Assembly (NCBI GenBank): GCA_037176705.1
Contig: CM073885.1
Span: 216,764,290 to 216,828,289 of the forward strand
Source of the DNA: Molossus alvarezi
Taxonomy: Eukaryota; Chordata; Mammalia; Chiroptera; Molossidae
Direction: 5' to 3'
Length of the DNA: 64,000 nt
The notes under the pieces were generated by a model. That model did no database searches, had not been told where the DNA came from, and saw only the letters and a list, made by a program, of their open reading frames with translations. Below, piece by piece: positions 35,304-48,178 of the stretch. A program made the position numbers and the translations under genes. Positions within the stretch are counted from its first letter, which is position 1. The number at the start of each line of letters is the position of its first letter.

Positions 35304-37789
35304 TTGAATTTTTTTTCCTAACATTTTTAATGGTGGAAAAGAAAATAAACACTGTCATGAGAGCTACAGTACAACCTGATGAAACACTCTTAATGTTTCT
35401 ACTGTCTTACAGCTATCCAAGACAGACAAAGCTTGTTTTTTTTGTTTCAAACCTCACAACAGGCACAGGGAGTCCAGCCTGTATTATTATACATTTGCGA
35501 CTGAAAATAAATTTACACTGTCAGAAGGAGAAAACTGACTTAAACAGAAGCCGATTAAATGCTTGAAAATAATTCAAGGCACTATATCCTTGAAGTGGTT
35601 CCAAAAAGTGACATGGATGTAATATAAGATCCTGAACGACATCGGAACTCCAGGATTTAGCAAAAGGGTGAGAGGGGAGTTCATTCACGTAGAGGAAGAG
35701 AAAATTTTCTTTGGACTCGTTGTATCAGATAATATGTTTGTTTAAGGAAAAATAAACAGGTGGGAAAAAGTTCTGCATGCCTAACGTGGAAGGAAAGCAT
35801 ATTTGTGTCTAATACATTGCAGAACCTGTTTTAGTACAGCTCACACTTTCAAAAATATTGCCCTCATACGGTGGCCAAGGTCAGTTTGAATTGAGGTAAT
35901 CTGCTATATATAAGTGCAGATCGTATGTGTGAAACCAATCTCGGAGGTATTCTGACACCCTACCTTTTAAAAATATTTTCCCTGTTTATTATTCATGGAT
36001 TACTAATTTTTCCCTTTGAGATCTGGTCATCTTTAGCTTTTTGTTTTGCTTCGTATCCCAATTTCAAGTGCACAACATCCAAGTTTCCTACTGATAATCA
36101 ACAACCTTCATTCCTTTGGTGCTAAAGGCACATATTATGATTAGGTCACATGCCTTATAAAAGCACTACTGTAAATGTTTCAGGAATAAATGATCCCTTA
36201 CAACTTAAGCACAAGTTTCAGACCTCAAAGCTTTCCTGGGAGTTTAACAGTAGCATCCTGCAATATCAGGAGCAGAAGTACCTCACTGCACATGAAACTC
36301 ATAATGACACATTTGTGAGGTACACCTCAGAGGGCTTTGAATCTATACTCATTGCTAATAGGGGTCATCAAATTCAAAACCTCTGCAATGTTGAAGTCAT
36401 CCTTTGTGAATTAGTGGAAAAAGAATAGTCTGGAAATGACAGAATTTATTTTCTAGACCCCGCTGGGCCACTAACTTCATGGCTTAACCTCAAAAAGGCT
36501 CAGTGTTCTTATCTCTCATTACCAACCCTGTGGGAGACAGCAGAGAAACAGCTCACAGCATACGGATGGGAGGCATGCGGCTGTGAAGAGCCAGCTATTG
36601 TCAATGCAAGTAAGAACTTAAAAGCACCTTGCAACAACTTATGGAGGTGTCTTAAGGAACAGCGAAACCACAGGGAATAGTTTGGGAACAAATTTTGCAG
36701 AAAATGAAGAAAAGTATAGTGTGGATGCAACAGCAATGCAAAAGACAGACCCAGAGATTAGATATAAGATGTGACGGCAGAGATTCGTGATTCATTGTAT
36801 ATCCTACCTACCATCCAAAACAGTGCATTGTGGCAACTGAAATGAATGCACACACAGGGACTTTGCCTTCTTCAGTTTGGCTGAATAAAAGCTACTACTC
36901 TGCACAGAGTTTTTACATTCACATAGTTGGAGGTGGCTAGAGGCCAAATATGACATTTGAGTGTGCATGATAGCATCTTGTCATAAACTAATTTACTCTG
37001 ACAAAAATGTGGGCAAGATTCCAGTGTTGGGTGCCCCCCTCAAGACTATGAAATGGGAACACCAAAAAAAGATGGCTTTGCTATCAGTCATTTGCTTATC
37101 AAATCTACAAATGTGGAATGCACAGATGTATGAGAGAAAGCTAGCATATCCAAAATATCCTGATAGGTGGGACAAATGACCTGAATGACATGAAAACCTT
37201 AAACAATGTTCATGAAAAAACTGAAAACTGCTGCTTTTATGTGCATACTAATCAATTCTCTTAGTACAGATGAAGAACTGGCTTAATAACAATTCATATT
37301 TAAAAATATGACATTCCGGTTTACCATAGCATTTAATTAAGTTTGTACTCTGACCTGACTGTGGCATAAGCCAATACAAGCATGGCATACACTACTACAG
37401 GTAGTATTCAGATGGCAGGAATCCATAGCAAACTATGCTCTGTATCCATACACTGCTGTCTGCGTTAGCATGCAGTGCAGAACTAAATGTAATTTGGGGT
37501 GTATTTTGGAGTATCCCTGGGCTGGCCTCAGTTTTCTTCTAATCTATGCTCATTTATTTAGCAATCACATTTAATCTCATTGCTTTAAGTAGCATTTGTA
37601 CACCGAACGCTCTCCAAATGTTAACTTCAATGCAGACTGTCACTCTAAAATCCAATGATTACGTCCATGCCTGCTTGACATCTTTGCTAGGATGTGCAAC
37701 AGGTACTTCAATGGATGTTGAGCTCTACTTCACATCACGTGTGAAAAAATAATTGCAGGTAAAGTACACATCTAAATGTAAACAGGGAA
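35304..37789. other. Unique DNA; one weak MIR scrap
   Basis: Positions 36430-36520 ('ggccactaacttcatggctt', 'ctcagtgttcttatctctca') resemble MIR. The 92-residue frame at 36150-36428 and others lack recognisable domains, in-frame neighbours or splice context. Confidence 0.4.
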
Positions 37790-38880
37790 ACTTCTAGATG
37801 ATAACATAGGAGTATTTATTTATGATCTTGGAATAGCTAAAATATCTTAAACAGGATATAAAAAGCTGTCACTATAAAGGAAAAGATTAATAAATTGGAC
37901 CACATTAAAATTAGGAACTTTCAAGAGAGCAAAAAGTCAAAGCACGGAGTGGGAGAAGATATTCCCAGCACATATAATCAATAAAGAGATTTTATTTTGA
38001 ATGTATGAAAAATGTCTTAAATCAATAAGAAAAAGGCAAAAAAATAATAATAATACAGCAGAAAAATGAAAAAGTCTTGAACAGACACTTCTCAGAAGAG
38101 CATATCCAAACAACTGATGAACATGAAAACCTTCTCAGCAAAGAACTGCAAATTTAAGATAACATCACACACTTATTAGAATATCTAAAAAAAAAAAAAA
38201 ATTAAAATACCAAGTGTCAATGAGACTGAAGCAATATAAACTCTCATGGTTGCTGGGAATGTAAATTGGCCCAATCACTTTGGAGAGTATTTAGCATTAT
38301 CTATTAAAGCTGAACACGCATATGTCCCTTGACCTAACAATTTCACTTGTCAGTATATATCCAATGGAAACTCATGCACATATGTAAACAAAGACATGTA
38401 CAAGAACTTCAGAGCACCATTATTCATAACAGACACATTGTAAAGACTCCACTGTGCATAAAGAGAGAAACAGAAAAACTGTGCTGTCATAGAATGGAAG
38501 ACCACAGAAACAAAACAGTATGTACTACAACTACACACAGTGGCATGGATTACTCTCACAAACCCAATATTGAGTGCAGAAACTCAGGCAATATGGTTCT
38601 ACTTATACAGCATTTCAAAAATGACAAAATTGTTTTAGGGTACTGGAAATCAGAATAGTGATTATATTTGGAGATAGGACAGTAGTGATTAAATGGGCAC
38701 AGGGTGCTTACTTGATGTCTGTAATGTTCTTTTTCTTACTCTGGATATTAATTAATGGTTTATTTATCTTATGATCATTTATGGAGCTGCACATTTATGC
38801 ATTGTGTACTTTTACATGTGTGCTACTCTTCTGTTTTAAGAAGTTTTAAGGGACATTTAAAAATTAGGAAGTATCAGAAA
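37790..38880 (+). mobile_element. Ancient L1 (L1M-type) ORF2/3' UTR relic
   Basis: ORF2 C-terminal words recur in order: 'attaataaattggaccacat', 'gcaaaaagtcaaagcacgga', 'gaacagacacttctcagaag', 'ggaatgtaaattggcccaat' and 'agagcaccattattcataac'. Many indels break the frame; the 103-residue frame at 38347-38658 is a surviving scrap and not a gene. Confidence 0.8.
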
Positions 38881-39633
38881 AAATCCGTCAAAATATTGAG
38901 AGCTTAAATAATAATTGAAGGAATTAAAAATTAAACTTAAAAAGCTCCAGAAATTTTAAAAGAAAAAAATGAAAGCTATCTTCAAAAACCACCGTGTAAC
39001 AGCAGCATTATTTTACATGATTCCAGAAGGCAAGAACCAAAAAGAAGAAAGTTTTTTTCCCCAGCATTATTTGTTAGAACACTGAAATGTAAGTAACAAC
39101 CTACAAAGCAATGACTTACCTATCAATGGAAAATTTTAAACTCTTCTGTCAGAGAAGCTAAAAAAGGGATTCCCATATGGGAAAAGAAGATGCATTTCTA
39201 TGCTATGGTTCATGATAAAAACAGTATCAAATGTATCTGTCCCTGTCTCCTCCCTCCTCTCCTCTCCCTCCCTCCAAAATCCCTTTCTCTCCCCTGCCTC
39301 CAAAAAGATAACAATAGAAAATCAGCTCTTTTATTATTATTTTTTTTAATTCAATTTCATTCGGGTTAATCACACAAAGACCTAGAAGTGTGATGGGACC
39401 CACTCAAAAGCAGCCTGATGTTGAGGGCTATGTATTTCATGCCCTGCCAACTCCATTTACCCCCAAAGAGAAAATATTTTGGAACTGGATGTTTCTCCTC
39501 CCCAAATATTTTTCCAAGAATCTTGGAGAACTCCACTACCTCAGAAAACACACAAGAAAATATGTGCATAATTGCCCTTGCTAGATAACAATAAATATTT
39601 CATATCTGATTAAAGATGCCAAAGTGGTATGCG
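38881..39633. other. Unique DNA flanking the retrocopy
   Basis: A CT-rich patch lies at 39240-39305. No gene or repeat is recognised. Confidence 0.4.
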
Positions 39634-39998
39634 GTATCCTCTTTTTTTTTTTTTTCTTTTTTATGAGGAAGGCATGTATTTTATCAGCAATCTTGAGCCA
39701 ACATTTCCAAATACTGTGTGCAGGCGGCCCGAGGATGGGTTCACTCGTGGAGGTGTCACGGTTCGCTTTCTTCACCTTCTCTTCGGCAGCCCAGTCTGAT
39801 GCATCAGTCCTGGTTTGGAGGCTGAGGCTTTGACCTGCTCCATGTTGTGGAAAAGCTCATCCTCCTCAGAACCCTATAACTTCTGTTCCACATCTGCTTG
39901 TTTGTGATGGTACTGAGAGGTCCATACATAATCCTTAGCCAAAGCAGCGGCCTTCTCCAGAAACGCCCTCCTTCACCTCACGTTCTGGTGAGCCTGTC

Positions 39999-40331
39999 CT
40001 ATGCTGGAGAACTGGAAAAAAGGCCCCTTGAGCTTCCTTCTTTACCTTCCTTTGATGGTGTTCTATGACAAATCTCAATGAGGCAGAAAATTAGAATAAA
40101 AACCGCTGCTACTAGAGTCGCAAGTATTGCCTCAATGAGTCCGTTGTTATTTATACTCCTATTCTGGCACTTCTTTTGTGAGCTCATTGACTCTTCCTCT
40201 TCCTCTTCACCCTGGGCTTCTGTTCTCTCATTTTCCCACTGGTCTGTACCTATGCTGCCTTGGAAACCTATACTTCTTGCTGTGCACTGAGAAGCTTCAT
40301 CAGGAGGCTGCAAGGTGTGTTTATCAGACAT
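39999..40331 (-). pseudogene. Surviving open segment of the LRRC37 retrocopy (stalk, TM, tail)
   Basis: This 110-residue frame is the longest intact part of the retrocopy. Residues 38-50 form an acidic run (EAQGEEEEEES), and residues 64-87 are a single hydrophobic helix of the form GLIEAILATLVAAVFILIF followed by CLIEIC. Ser/Lys-rich juxtamembrane residues come next. The ATG is internal to the ancestral protein, so it is not a natural start. Downstream coding continues out of frame to about 39780 (for example 'EEDELFHNMEQ' near 39850). Confidence 0.7.
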
Positions 40332-40385
40332 GCAGTGTCACAATGCAGTTTGACGGTCTTGCCAACAGTCTTTATATTATTTTTA

Positions 40386-40643
40386 TTTTTATTATTTTGT
40401 TGTTATTTCTCACCTGAGGTTATTTTTCCATTGATTTTTTAGATAGAGTGGAAGGGAGAGAAGAGGAGAGGGAGAGAAACATCGATGTGAGAGAGACACA
40501 TTGATTGGTTGCCTCCTGTACAACCCCAACAGGAGCCAGAGATCAGACCTGTAACCCAGGTACAGGCCCTTGATCAGGAATTGAACCTGATACCCTTCGG
40601 TCTGAGGGCTGACGCTCTAACTGCTGAGCCAAACCGGCCAGGG
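40386..40643 (-). mobile_element. Ves SINE (type A) inside the LRRC37 retrocopy
   Basis: The T-rich start, 'cacctgaggttatttttcca', purine-rich body and inverted head 'gagccaaaccggccaggg' define a full-length minus-strand copy. A perfect 12-bp duplication 'atattattttta' flanks it (40374-40385 and 40648-40659). It post-dates the retrocopy and separates the LRR part from the transmembrane part. Confidence 0.95.
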
Positions 40644-40735
40644 ATCAATATTATTTTTAAATAGGCAGAGGCAGGTGGCCAAACAGCTAGGTCAGATCAG
40701 TTTTTCCAATTCAAGGGTCATCGTGAGAATGCTCA

Positions 40736-40894
<159 letters not shown>

Positions 40895-41009
40895 TCAATT
40901 ACAACCAAGATTTAAATACTGACGGGATAGCAGGCCTTCAAATGGATCCTTATGTAATTCAAATTATTTTCACTGAGGATAATGGTATGACTTCCATGTA
41001 TCTTTATCA

Positions 41010-41150
<141 letters not shown>

Positions 41151-41210
41151 TCAGGTACAGAGCTCACATGTGTTCATGGTGGCATTCTGTTCAGTCGCTA
41201 GAGGAACGGT

Positions 41211-41421
41211 CTCAGATGACTCTGGTTGCTGACTTACGGTCACTTCCCGGTCCAAGATTGAGCTGTAACTTTGGACAAGGTTAGCTGCAGAGCCTGAACA
41301 GCTCGGGATGTGGAAGTGTCACCTCAGGGTGCTTTGAAGGAGCTGTAGTCTCCTGCTTGGATGGAGGTTTGACCTCTTCAGTGGACTTCAGAGAATGAGC
41401 TGAGACCTCCTGCTCAGTTGC
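41211..41421. repeat. Inverted repeat arm 1 (within LRRC37 retrocopy)
   Basis: This segment matches, in reverse complement, positions 42087-42344 at about 90% by eye. Arm 1 lacks ~50 bp that arm 2 retains. It is in the normal orientation of the retrocopy. Confidence 0.9.
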
Positions 41422-42086
41422 AGATGGTTCAATCTTCTTAGGATTCTTTGGAGTTATCAAATCTCCAGATACACATGGCTAGGCAACACTGGATGCTGAG
41501 CTCCTCCCGAACCTAGAGATGAGCCTGTCACCTCGTGATGTACTGAAGATTGAGCTATGACATATATAGTGGATTTTGGAGGCTGAGCTGGACCCTTCTG
41601 CTGCACTGGAGAATGCTGTACACTAAAGAGAAGCAGATGAGGCAGGGCTGAGCTCTTCTGCTGGATTGAAGATTCAAGATTTTCCGGGTAGGGTGGATGC
41701 TGATGAATTGACACAAATCTCTATGGCTCAGAGGACACTGTAGACTGAGCTGAGGCCTCTTGTTGGAGTAGAAGTTGAGCTGAAGCCTCCTGAGGGTTTG
41801 GAGAAGTTTCCATTTTCTCAGGGGCCACTGAAAGAAGAGCTGAGGCTTCCTGCTAGAATGACAGAGGCTCAGCCTCTTCAGAGATACATAAAGGGTTTTG
41901 CTGACCCCAAGGCCCAGGGCTCAGTGGGCCCCAGGGGAATGAAGGCCAGCAGGACAGGGTTCAGGGCCAACTCAGGAGGCTGGGCTGCCTGAACCTGCAG
42001 CCACAACAGCTGCCACACGAACAGGAGCCGTGAGACCTAGGGGTGCAGCCTGGAGATGACAGGTGGAGGGGTGCTGGCCCAGGCGC

Positions 42087-42344
42087 TGTAACTGAGCAGG
42101 AGGTCTCAGCTCATTCTCCGAAGTCCACTGAAGAGGTCAACCTCCATCCAAGCAGGAGATTGCAGCTCAGCCTACTTCAGAGGCTGATGCTACAGCCCTG
42201 CAGCAGACTACAGGTCCTTCAAAGCATGCTGAGGTGACACTTCCACATCCCAAGCTGTTCAGGCTCTGCAACTAACCTTGTCCAAAGTTGCAGCTCAATC
42301 TTGGACCTGGAAGTGACGTAAGTCAGCAACCAGAGTCATCTGAG
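42087..42344. repeat. Inverted repeat arm 2, flanked by a 23-bp direct repeat
   Basis: This segment runs opposite to the surrounding retrocopy and copies arm 1. A perfect 23-bp direct repeat (42066-42088 and 42342-42364, containing 'gtgctggcccaggcgctg') brackets it, like a target duplication around an inserted inverted fragment. Confidence 0.9.
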
Positions 42345-43021
42345 GGGTGCTGGCCCAGGCGCTGAGCTGAGCAGGAGCAGAACAATTGGCAGCCATGTCA
42401 CATTGGCAGCCAAGTCATGCATGCATCCCCTTGGCAATCAAACAGCCCTCCCCCTTCCCCAGGTTCCAACCTCTATTAGTCCATTAGGGTGACAGTGACT
42501 ACAGAAGAATAACCAGAAACCAAGGTGTCCTTTTCCTCTGCACAGGGGACAAATACTTCCCGCTGGGCAGATCCTCCTCACTCACAGTGAGGCAGGATTT
42601 GGACTGTACACCTGGGTGGCCACAGACTCCAGCAGCCCAGGGATAGTGGGCTGGGGGACATTAAAGGAAGTGGGGAGTTGGCATGCTGCAGAACTTCCCA
42701 AGGAAGCTACAGGGCCTGGCATCCCAGGAAATTCAGAAGTGCTGGTCTAGTTCTGGCACTCTGCGCTCCTCAAAGCTGAATCTGAGAGTCAGTCTTCCTC
42801 TCCTGGGCCGACCTGTTTCTGAGACGAGTGCTGACCAGAGGCGCTGCTGTAGGTGCCCTGGCTCCGGAGGCTGCTTTCCGTGCAACCACTCGCGCGGGTC
42901 CTCTCCCATCCCATCTGCCCAGGCGATCTCTTCCCCTCGTCTGCCTCTCTGCCTCATCTAGAATCCTGGGTCTCCTCGGGTCGCCATCCTTATCCTCCTC
43001 CACCTCCTTCTGCAGTATCCT

Positions 43022-44239
43022 TTCAATGACACCTTATCTGTTAGGTCCACAGAACCATCCCTCCATACAACTGTGCTTTGTTGAATTTTATTTTCATTTC
43101 AGCATATTATTTCACAAATAATTGAGATGTCATTTTGATTATTCTTTACCCCAATTTAATAAGGTGGAAAGCATTTAGATCAAAAAGTCACCTTAGTTCT
43201 GGCCTATCAGGTAGCATCTGTTGCAAAGCAACAAGTACATATAAAATACTGGACAAGCCTCCTAAACAAAATGCCCCATGAATTCCTTTATCACTGGTAC
43301 ATATGTTACTGTTCTAGTATTCCTAGTCATCTTTAAAATATGGATAAATCTGTTTCTCAAAAAATTACATTAATAAATGAACAGACCATTTTGCACACAC
43401 ACATATAAATTATACAAATATATGAGCATATTCTGGACATATTATACACCATCAAACTTAGATTCTTATTAGGAATGATATAATGGTATAATACTGCTTT
43501 AAAAATCAAGCTCTGTAATTCTTGAGGATTAAAACACACCTATAATTATTAATAAAAGGGAAGCAGTTACAGCTGGGCTTATTCATGGAGGGAGAAAGGA
43601 AGGAGGGGAGGCAGGAAGAAGGGAGGAGGGAGAGGACTACTTCCAATATAAAAAGTGATGTTATCAGTCGAGACCTGGAGAAGCTCAGAACTCAGAAATT
43701 TCAATTAATAGAAGTCAAGATGTGAGAAGTAGGGCTAGATACAAGAAGGTCAGTCAGAAATAAACTCCACCTGCATGAACAAAATTATCAAGAGCCAGAA
43801 AGTCGTGCCCCTCATACACCCAGACAAAGGATTTGAAGATTGATATCTATTCAAGTCCCCTGGGAGAATCAGAACAGACGCTGATGCCACAGGACAAAGA
43901 CTCCATACGTAAGAGGGCTTCTGCCCAGCGGTAAGCTCCCTGGCCAATCATAGGTTAATGCAAAATCCGTAAGAGCTTCTAGGCAGCTTTTTTGTTGCCT
44001 TTTTCTTAATATCAGTGAATAACCAAGGATCACTAAAAATTTGAGGAAAATCTTAAAATATGACAGACACAAATATATACAAAATATATTTACCTCAGAA
44101 GATGTAAAAGTAATTTAGGCAGCAGCGAAAATTTAAAAACAAACAAAAAGCTGTAATCTCCTTAGAAATCACAGAACAATACTAAGGTGAAAGAACATGC
44201 CTTAGAACAGTGATGTGTCCGTCCAGCGTGCCGATCTCA
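43022..44239. other. Unique DNA with a polypurine tract
   Basis: Positions 43588-43637 are almost entirely G and A (GGA/GGGA units). No gene is seen; the minus-strand frames at 43750-44072 are featureless. Confidence 0.4.
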
Positions 44240-44790
44240 AACGACAAGGCCATGACAGGAAAGGAAGAGGGACAGGTAATCAAAATTAATAAATTAATCT
44301 CAGATGCTAAGGCAATTTTAGAAGCTAGAAAATGCCCAAATATTTGAAAACTAAATAACAACTTTTATATAAACCATAGGTCATAAAGAAATCAAAAGGG
44401 AAATCAGAAAGTAATTCTTACTGGATAAAATAATGAATTGCATGAAAATAAAAACATGACCTATCAAAAGACCTACTAGATCTAAAGCAGTACTTAGAGG
44501 GTAAATTATAGCACTAAAATACCTATATCAGAAAAAAAAAAAAGTCTCAAATTGGTGACCTAAACTTTTATCTTAAGAAACTAGAAAAACAAATTAAACC
44601 CAAAGTAAGGAGAAGAAAAGAAATAAAGGACAGACATCAGTGATATGAACAACACAAAACAATAGAGAAAATCAATGAAGTTAATAGATTCTATGAGAAG
44701 ATCAACAAAACTGATAAATCTCAGGCAAGACAGCTCAGGAAAGAGAAGACATTAATTAACAAGATCATGAGTGAGAGTATATATCATTAT
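44240..44790 (+). mobile_element. Old L1 ORF2 (endonuclease-RT linker) relic
   Basis: 'aagaaatcaaaagggaaatc', 'ctaaagcagtacttagaggg' and 'aatcaatgaagttaatagat' match the ORF2 linker coding region in order, with many indels. Confidence 0.7.
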
Positions 44791-45239
44791 AGATCTTACA
44801 GACAAAATGTATAAATAAATTTAATAAATTATAAGTGCCAATACAAAGTAGGCATTTAATAAAAGACTGTTATGTTAATTATTATTATAATTGTGAACAT
44901 CATAAAGGCTCTATATTGGTCAAATAAGAAGAATGACATTGTTTAACCCTTCTGATACTTTTCCTCCATCTCTCAAGAACTAAAGTAAAATATAAATGTA
45001 TTTGGCCTCATTCCAAAGCAAGCCAGTATTCTTGCAATCTTGACTATAATGAAGACAGTGGTTCAGATCCTTAAGCCTCTCCACCCATTAATATATAGAG
45101 ACCAGCAATGGTCAGACATGCAGAATTGGTCCAAAGAAGAGCACCTGGCAACATACCTAGCAATATATGCACTGTTTTTCTCATCTAAAGTAACATAATC
45201 CTGTGATTACCCAGCTGTAAAATAGATCTTTCCCCTGGG
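44791..45239. other. Unassigned DNA between two L1 pieces
   Basis: It could be the remainder of the same old L1 or an older insertion; I cannot assign it. Confidence 0.3.
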
Positions 45240-45417
45240 ACTCCCACATGGGGAGAGGAATGGAAAGGAGGAAGGGATGGGGGATAAATGGTGATGGAAG
45301 GAGACTAGTGGTATTGAACACACAATACAGTATACAGATGTATGTTATAGAATTGTACATCTGAAATCTGTGTAATTGTGTTTACCAGTGTCACTTCAGT
45401 AAATTTAATAAAAAGAA
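45240..45417 (+). mobile_element. L1 3'-end relic (laurasiatherian type)
   Basis: 'gaacacacaatacagtatac', 'atagaattgtacatctgaaa', 'accagtgtcacttcagtaaa' and a closing 'tttaataaaaag' are the known 3' UTR words of laurasiatherian L1s. Confidence 0.8.
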
Positions 45418-46915
45418 AAAAATGTGTTTTCTTTTCAGTTACAGCATCTACATAAATAGAATACTGCTTTAAAATCTTGGCTGTCAAGAGTACTTAATTA
45501 ATTCGCTACATACCTGAAGTAAGGAGGAAAACAGAATTTGATATGATTGCTAAATTTCTGTTTGTAATCCAAACCTTACGGACAGCATACATACCAACCT
45601 CTTAAAGTATTAAATTATATTCAATTGAAAATTTTTTTTTAAATATTTTGAATATGATGCAACATGCTTTTTTCCTAATAACACAAATATTCAATTAGAG
45701 CTGTTAGATATTCTAACTTTCTCCCAAATTCATCATCACATTTTGCAAATTAGATTGAGCAATAATGTTCATAAATTCTTATGAGTAATAATTGTTATAA
45801 CCTTCTTATTTTTCTGAAGGTCAGCTATGTAATTTATTATAGTATAGTTGACAGCTTTCCTAATAGTTACTTTTCACTAGGATCTTCTTTATGAGATTTT
45901 CTGTTAATATTAGGAATGGGAACTATTTGTTGACAGAAGAGCTATTCAGTTCACTTATTTCTAATAATATAACTTATGTATCAAGAATATTTATTTTTCC
46001 ATTGTTGGTTTTATATCATTCACAAGATAAAATCTGTTGTATTTGTTAACAGTAGGCAGCCAGAAGTTTTTTCTTAAAATGTATGAATTTAAAGAAAGGG
46101 ATATTACTATAATGTTACAGCAAGGTTCAAATAGTCTCATGAATATAGTTGGCCCTCATTGCACATGTCCAAATCCAAAACAATCTGCTAATTTTTCCTT
46201 AGTTATGGGGAGGAGCAGCTTCATTAACACAAATATTTTTTTTTTTTAATGAAAGCCCTTGTGTATATCACCACAACCAGCACATCCACTAATTCTTTGC
46301 CTAACTGACCTCACTGCATTTTGCATTGCATCCCTCCAAAATGTGTAGCAATTTTTCATAGTTCTTAATGAACCTTTGAATTGTTGTGTGACATGTAAGT
46401 ACAGAGAATTGAATTTAGAGGAAGTAATGACTTTCTTAGATGCACACAGAATATGAAACCACAGACTCCAACTCTACCAATGCTTTTGGAGGATTATTCT
46501 GAATGGAATTGAAAATAATCTGTTCCCACAAAAGAATTCTGTTAATGATTATCCTCTCTGCATTAGAGATAAACTATATTAATTTTAAAATTGTAGTTAA
46601 AGTTCCCTTGCTATAGGCCAAGAATTGGACTTCAAGCAAAATGGATATTTATTGGAATGGCTCTGCAGTACTTCTCAGATTTAACATTAATAGATATGCA
46701 GGCAGCTCAGGGGCCTCAGCAGCTGGAGTCCATAGACCACCTTTTTAAAGGGGTTAACTTCAATGACTCCTTGGCTCTATCTCAGCATTTCTTATGCAAT
46801 TTCTCAACAGAAAGAATCCTGTTGGCCTAACATGAATCAGTCGTCTAGGTGGATAGGACAAGACAGGGTACCTGTGGTCTCTGAAGGCACTCTTCTGGAT
46901 CTGGGTTCCAATTCC
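45418..46915. other. Unique DNA
   Basis: About 1.5 kb without a gene or clear repeat. Confidence 0.45.
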
Positions 46916-46931
46916 AGAGCAACAAGAATTT

Positions 46932-47114
46932 TTTTTCTTTATTGACAGAGAGAGAGAAAGAAACATCAATGAAAGAGAACGTCAACTGGCTGCCTCCTGC
47001 ATGCCCCCCTGGGGATCGGGCCCACAACCTGGGCATGTGCCCTGACCAGGAATCGAACTGGTGACCTCCTGTTCATGGGCTGATGCTCAACCACTGAGCT
47101 ACACCAGCCAGGCT
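46932..47114 (-). mobile_element. Ves SINE (type B), reverse orientation
   Basis: A T-run, purine body, 'gatcgggcccacaacctggg' and inverted head 'gctacaccagccaggc' are present. A 16-bp target-site duplication with one mismatch flanks it (46916-46931 and 47115-47130). Confidence 0.95.
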
Positions 47115-47238
47115 AGAGCAATAAGAATTTATGTGAGTGGTCACTCCAAGGTTTGCCCATTTTGTTTGGCTGCATTTTTTGTTTATTTCTTTATAAACAT
47201 TTTACAAGATATAAACTCACTTATTTAAAAGTTTTCCA

Positions 47239-47290
47239 GCCCGACCCATGTGGCGCAGAGGATTAAGTGTCGTCCCATGGACTGAGAGGT
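47239..47290 (+). mobile_element. 3'-truncated Ves SINE head
   Basis: 'gcccgacccatgtggcgcag' to 'ccatggactgagagg' is the first ~50 bp of a type B head. It stops before the B box and has no A-tail, so it is a deletion remnant and differs from the head-only insertions at 6.3 and 10.2 kb. Confidence 0.75.
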
Positions 47291-47379
47291 ATATATCTAC
47301 TAGTTTAAATATTGTAAACATCAGCACTCCCCTGCCATCTCTGAACATGGTTTCTTATTCTTTATACCCTCACCTGAAT

Positions 47380-47485
47380 TTGGAAAGATTTATCTTTTTA
47401 AATTTTTGCTGACCTTGTGGATGTGAAATATAACTCATTTTAATTTTCATTTCTCTGATTATTAGTACAGTTGAGCATCTATCCA
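47380..47485 (-). mobile_element. Old L1 fragment, reverse orientation
   Basis: 'gaccttgtggatgtgaaata' and 'tttctctgattattagtaca' followed by 'gttgagcatc' are reverse-complement ORF2 words in an old L1. Confidence 0.65.
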
Positions 47486-47903
47486 GGATCCAGTACCATA
47501 CTGTCTTTGTAATATATATATATTACTTCCATTTTAACATATGTCACTCTCTGGTAGGACTGGTTACCCACACCATTCTTCTTCTTTTTCAAAGTCTTCC
47601 CATTATTTTTTGAAATTTAAATGACATTCATTTAATAAGGTCACTAATGGTCTAAATTAAGAAGTAATTTTTTGTGAATATTTTGCTTTGGGAATATGAC
47701 ACAGAGATGCTATGTTTACATATGTATATGTGGCAGATAACAGAATCACCTTGTAGCTTGTCAATCACATCTCCCTTTCGTCCTGGTACTCAGCTAGACT
47801 AACACTTCCCAGTCTTCCCAAGTAGATGTAGCCGAATGACTGAGTCCCAGATAGGAGAATTGAAACAGAGTACTGAAAATCACCCTTCTAGGCCTGACCC
47901 ATA
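47486..47903. other. Unique DNA
   Basis: No gene or clear repeat. Confidence 0.4.
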
Positions 47904-47918
47904 AAGAATCTTCTGTAT

Positions 47919-48163
47919 GCCCTGGCCAGTTTTTCTCAGCAGTTAAGAGTGTCGGCCCGCGGACCAGAGAGTCCGGGTTCGGTCCCCGCTAAGGTCACGT
48001 ACCTTGGTTGCAGTTTGTCCCTGGCCCTGGTTGGTGTAGTGTGGGTGGCAGCCAGTCAATGTGTCTCTCTCACATCGATGTTTCTCTCTTTCTTCCTCCC
48101 TCTCTCCTTCCTGGTGTATCTGAAGATAAATGCAAAAATGGTCTCAGGTGAGGATAAAAAAAG
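47919..48163 (+). mobile_element. Ves SINE (type A)
   Basis: Full-length; B box 'ggttcggtccc', terminus 'ctcaggtgaggataaaaaa'. A 15-bp target-site duplication with one mismatch flanks it (47904-47918 'aagaatcttctgtat', 48164-48178 'aagaaccttctgtat'). Confidence 0.96.
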
Positions 48164-48178
48164 AAGAACCTTCTGTAT

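Noticed and set aside
36150..36428. 92-residue plus-strand frame as a possible exon
   Set aside because: No domain, no convincing flanking splice signals and no neighbouring in-frame exon. Chance frames of this length are expected in a window this size.
39999..40331. 110-residue membrane-protein frame as an independent small gene
   Set aside because: It continues LRRC37 homology upstream and downstream out of frame, and its ATG is internal to the ancestral protein.
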